DNA of 64,000 nucleotides. Origin: Paenibacillus sedimenti (GTDB lineage: Bacteria; Bacillota; Bacilli; Paenibacillales; NBRC-103111). This document shows, one piece after another, positions 62,361 through 64,000 of the stretch; the first letter of the stretch is position 1, and every line of letters starts with the position of its first letter. Made by a program: the position numbers and the translations under genes. A model generated the notes under the pieces. That model was not told the DNA's origin. It made no database searches and worked only from the letters and a program-made list of their open reading frames with translations. The stretch covers positions 1,073,318-1,137,317 of the forward strand of contig NZ_JACVVD010000001.1 of assembly GCF_014534655.1 (NCBI RefSeq), given 5' to 3'.

Positions 62361-62379
62361 CACGAGAGGGGGATTACAG

Positions 62380-62862
62380 TTGCTGGAAGAATCCTTACAA
62401 CAGCAGCAAAAAATTGCTTCTGAGACACTGGAGTCTCGAATCATATCCGTCAAGGAGTTGCGACAGACGGAATTGGAGATGTACGAAGTAGCCAAAGACC
62501 AGGAAACTGGCGAGCACTACCTCCATTATGCCTATATGCATCGGGACTTTACGAATACAGGGGAACCGGAAACTTTTCACCATTTGCTGCCAATCGATAG
62601 CGATGATGTGCTTGGCCTTGTGTTCGGTGAGCAGGCTTTCGAGTACCCGGCGAACTGGAACAAACCGTTTTTACGAAATGGGCCAGAGGGCTTCTATATT
62701 TGGTTTGATCCGGCTCATGAAGATGAGCATTTTAAAGATGAAGCGATTGCAGCTGATATTATGCAGAAATTGCGTATGTTTCGGGAAAATGGCGCTGTCA
62801 ATCCGGAATCGATCCGTAAGCTGCTTGATGAGTTGGACAAATCCCGTAATAAAGAAGATTAA
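62380..62862 (+). CDS. Hypothetical protein
   Basis: A 160-aa soluble, acidic protein with a Gln-rich helix at the start (EESLQQQQKIASE), EHYLHYAYMHRDF in the middle and a helical, charged end (IRKLLDELDKSRNKED). TTG 62380 follows GAGGGGGA by 6 nt; the longer frame to 62320 overlaps the channel gene. I do not recognise the family. Confidence 0.72.
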   Translation: MLEESLQQQQKIASETLESRIISVKELRQTELEMYEVAKDQETGEHYLHYAYMHRDFTNTGEPETFHHLLPIDSDDVLGLVFGEQAFEYPANWNKPFLRNGPEGFYIWFDPAHEDEHFKDEAIAADIMQKLRMFRENGAVNPESIRKLLDELDKSRNKED

Positions 62863-62930
62863 TTTCGTTGATGAATAGGTTTCCTCCCCCTAGCACATGA
62901 TAGCAACGAACTTAAATAGAGGGAGGATTC

Positions 62931-63101
62931 ATGATGACAAACCGATTTTCCGCTGAGGACGCTGACCGACTTAACTTCCACGATGTTACGGAAGACATAG
63001 TGAAAAAAGTGCCGGCAACTACTGACGTTGATGAAGCTGTTGAAGCAATCACCGCACATATTAATAAATATGATCTTCCCGAAGAAGAAGAAAACAAATA
63101 G
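62931..63101 (+). CDS. Small acidic hypothetical protein (56 aa)
   Basis: A short ORF behind GGGAGGATT: MMTNRFSAEDADRLNFHDVTED, then VKKVPATTDVDEAVEAITAHI and an EEEENK end. The second ATG (62934) has the better spacing. It ends just before a terminator, so it is probably a real gene. I do not recognise the family. Confidence 0.65.
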   Translation: MMTNRFSAEDADRLNFHDVTEDIVKKVPATTDVDEAVEAITAHINKYDLPEEEENK

Positions 63102-63111
63102 TATGACCTTA

Positions 63112-63142
63112 GCTCTTCATCCGTGCGGATGAAGGCTTTTTC
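63112..63142 (+). terminator. Intrinsic terminator before the rRNA operon
   Basis: CTTCATCC-GTGC-GGATGAAG (63115-63134) followed by GCTTTTTC. Confidence 0.82.
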
Positions 63143-63168
63143 TAATTCCATTTGGGAAGAGATACAAG

Positions 63169-63198
63169 TTGATGTTGAGCATAAGATCATGCTATATT
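63169..63198 (+). promoter_or_regulatory. rRNA promoter P1
   Basis: TTGATG (63169-63174), 18 nt, TATATT (63193-63198). First of three tandem, similar promoters. Confidence 0.6.
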
Positions 63199-63265
63199 AT
63201 CGTTCCTGCCTCGGATACGAGCAGTGAAAAAGAAACAGTGAGATCGATATGGTTAAAGATACCAC

Positions 63266-63295
63266 TTGATGTTGAGAATGAGAATGTGGTACATT
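63266..63295 (+). promoter_or_regulatory. rRNA promoter P2
   Basis: TTGATG (63266-63271), 18 nt, TACATT (63290-63295), in a repeat unit that continues with TCCTGTTTCGGAAACGA. An alternative register is TTGAGA, 17 nt, TATCAT. Confidence 0.6.
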
Positions 63296-63359
63296 ATCAT
63301 TCCTGTTTCGGAAACGAACAGTAAGAAGAAACTTCGAGATTGATGGTGAAAAATACCAC

Positions 63360-63389
63360 TTGATATTGAGAACGAAAATGTGGTACATT
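63360..63389 (+). promoter_or_regulatory. rRNA promoter P3
   Basis: TTGATA (63360-63365), 18 nt, TACATT (63384-63389); alternative register TTGAGA, 17 nt, TATTAT. The flanking sequence nearly repeats that of P2. Confidence 0.6.
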
Positions 63390-63394
63390 ATTAT

Positions 63395-63686
63395 TCCTGT
63401 CTCGGAAACGAGCAAACATTGTTCTTTGAAAACTGAACAACGAGTGAAGAAGCACGGTCGAGAAATCGACCGCAATTAAGAGATTGCAAAATCTCGTAGA
63501 AATAACTTGATCGATGAAGATTCATGGATGTACGACCGCGTTTAAGCGGAAGTTATTTATGCCAATCGAGTAGTCGATTCGAGATGATTCACATTTCAAT
63601 GTGGTCAGCTTTGAAATTGAGCTATTCAGCTTTCAAATAAGGCTTTATAGGGATCTTTGATCGTAGATCAAAGTCTCACCTTTACC
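63395..63686 (+). promoter_or_regulatory. Pre-16S leader with boxA-like element and hairpins
   Basis: TTGTTCTTTGAAAACTGAAC (63419-63438) is the common Bacilli pre-rRNA leader with a boxA-like TTCTTTGA for antitermination. GGTCGA/TCGACC (63457-63471) and CTTTGATC/GATCAAAG (63654-63672) form hairpins. Part of it (CGACCGCGTTTAAGCGGAA, about 63533-63551) resembles a stem in the coaBC leader. Confidence 0.6.

Positions 63687-64000
<314 letters not shown>

Overview
The window is chromosomal DNA from a spore-forming Firmicute of the Paenibacillaceae, most likely Paenibacillus or a close relative. The evidence is the 16S rRNA start at the right end, spore genes (spoVM, a spoVIF-like gene, tlp, a kapB-like gene), frequent TTG/GTG starts behind strong GGAGG ribosome sites, and a core gene order that closely follows the Bacillus subtilis yloC-recG block. 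No transposase, integrase, phage gene, CRISPR array or tRNA was seen.

Layout. 1-23.2 kb is a conserved housekeeping block: end of dapF, a MetH-N/MetF fusion, yicC, remA, gmk, rpoZ, coaBC, priA, def, fmt, rsmB, rlmN, prpC, prkC, rsgA, rpe, spoVM (26 codons), rpmB on the minus strand, the Asp23-type yloU, fakA, degV, recG. 23.2-30.3 kb is a looser region: a Fur-box-controlled beta-propeller-like gene, a DUF1294 protein, spoVIF, tlp, a holin-like lrgAB pair, an OlsB-like/LpxL-like acyltransferase pair, a YdjM-like membrane hydrolase and a nitroreductase. 30.3-38.3 kb holds DNA repair and RNA modification genes: mrfAB behind a LexA-like box, an Fpg/MutM-like glycosylase, endonuclease IV, a cREC-like protein, an ABC ATPase and an RlmM-like methyltransferase.

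38.4-51.4 kb is the most distinctive part. It is a monoderm Tad/Flp (type IVb pilus or secretion) locus: TadZ, TadA, TadB, TadC, a Flp pilin, three TadE/TadG-like proteins, a TadV prepilin peptidase and an FHA-domain membrane protein. Just upstream is a Ser/Thr kinase fused to a degenerate MinD/TadZ-like domain. Kinase, MinD-like partners and a phosphothreonine reader in one locus suggest a phospho-regulated Tad machine.

51.4-58.1 kb carries three different ABC-F translation ATPases (YfmM-, YfmR/Uup- and YkpA-like) with a Dabb protein and an M42 peptidase. 58.1-63.1 kb has small conserved genes, a KapB-like protein, an Sm-like basic protein with a sigma-K-like promoter, a Gfo/Idh oxidoreductase and a TRIC/UPF0126 channel. 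The window ends in an rRNA operon with three near-identical tandem promoters, a boxA-like leader and the first ~310 bases of 16S rRNA.

Starts were chosen by ribosome-binding site and family alignment from memory; all functions are by recognition of motifs and order, not by database search.
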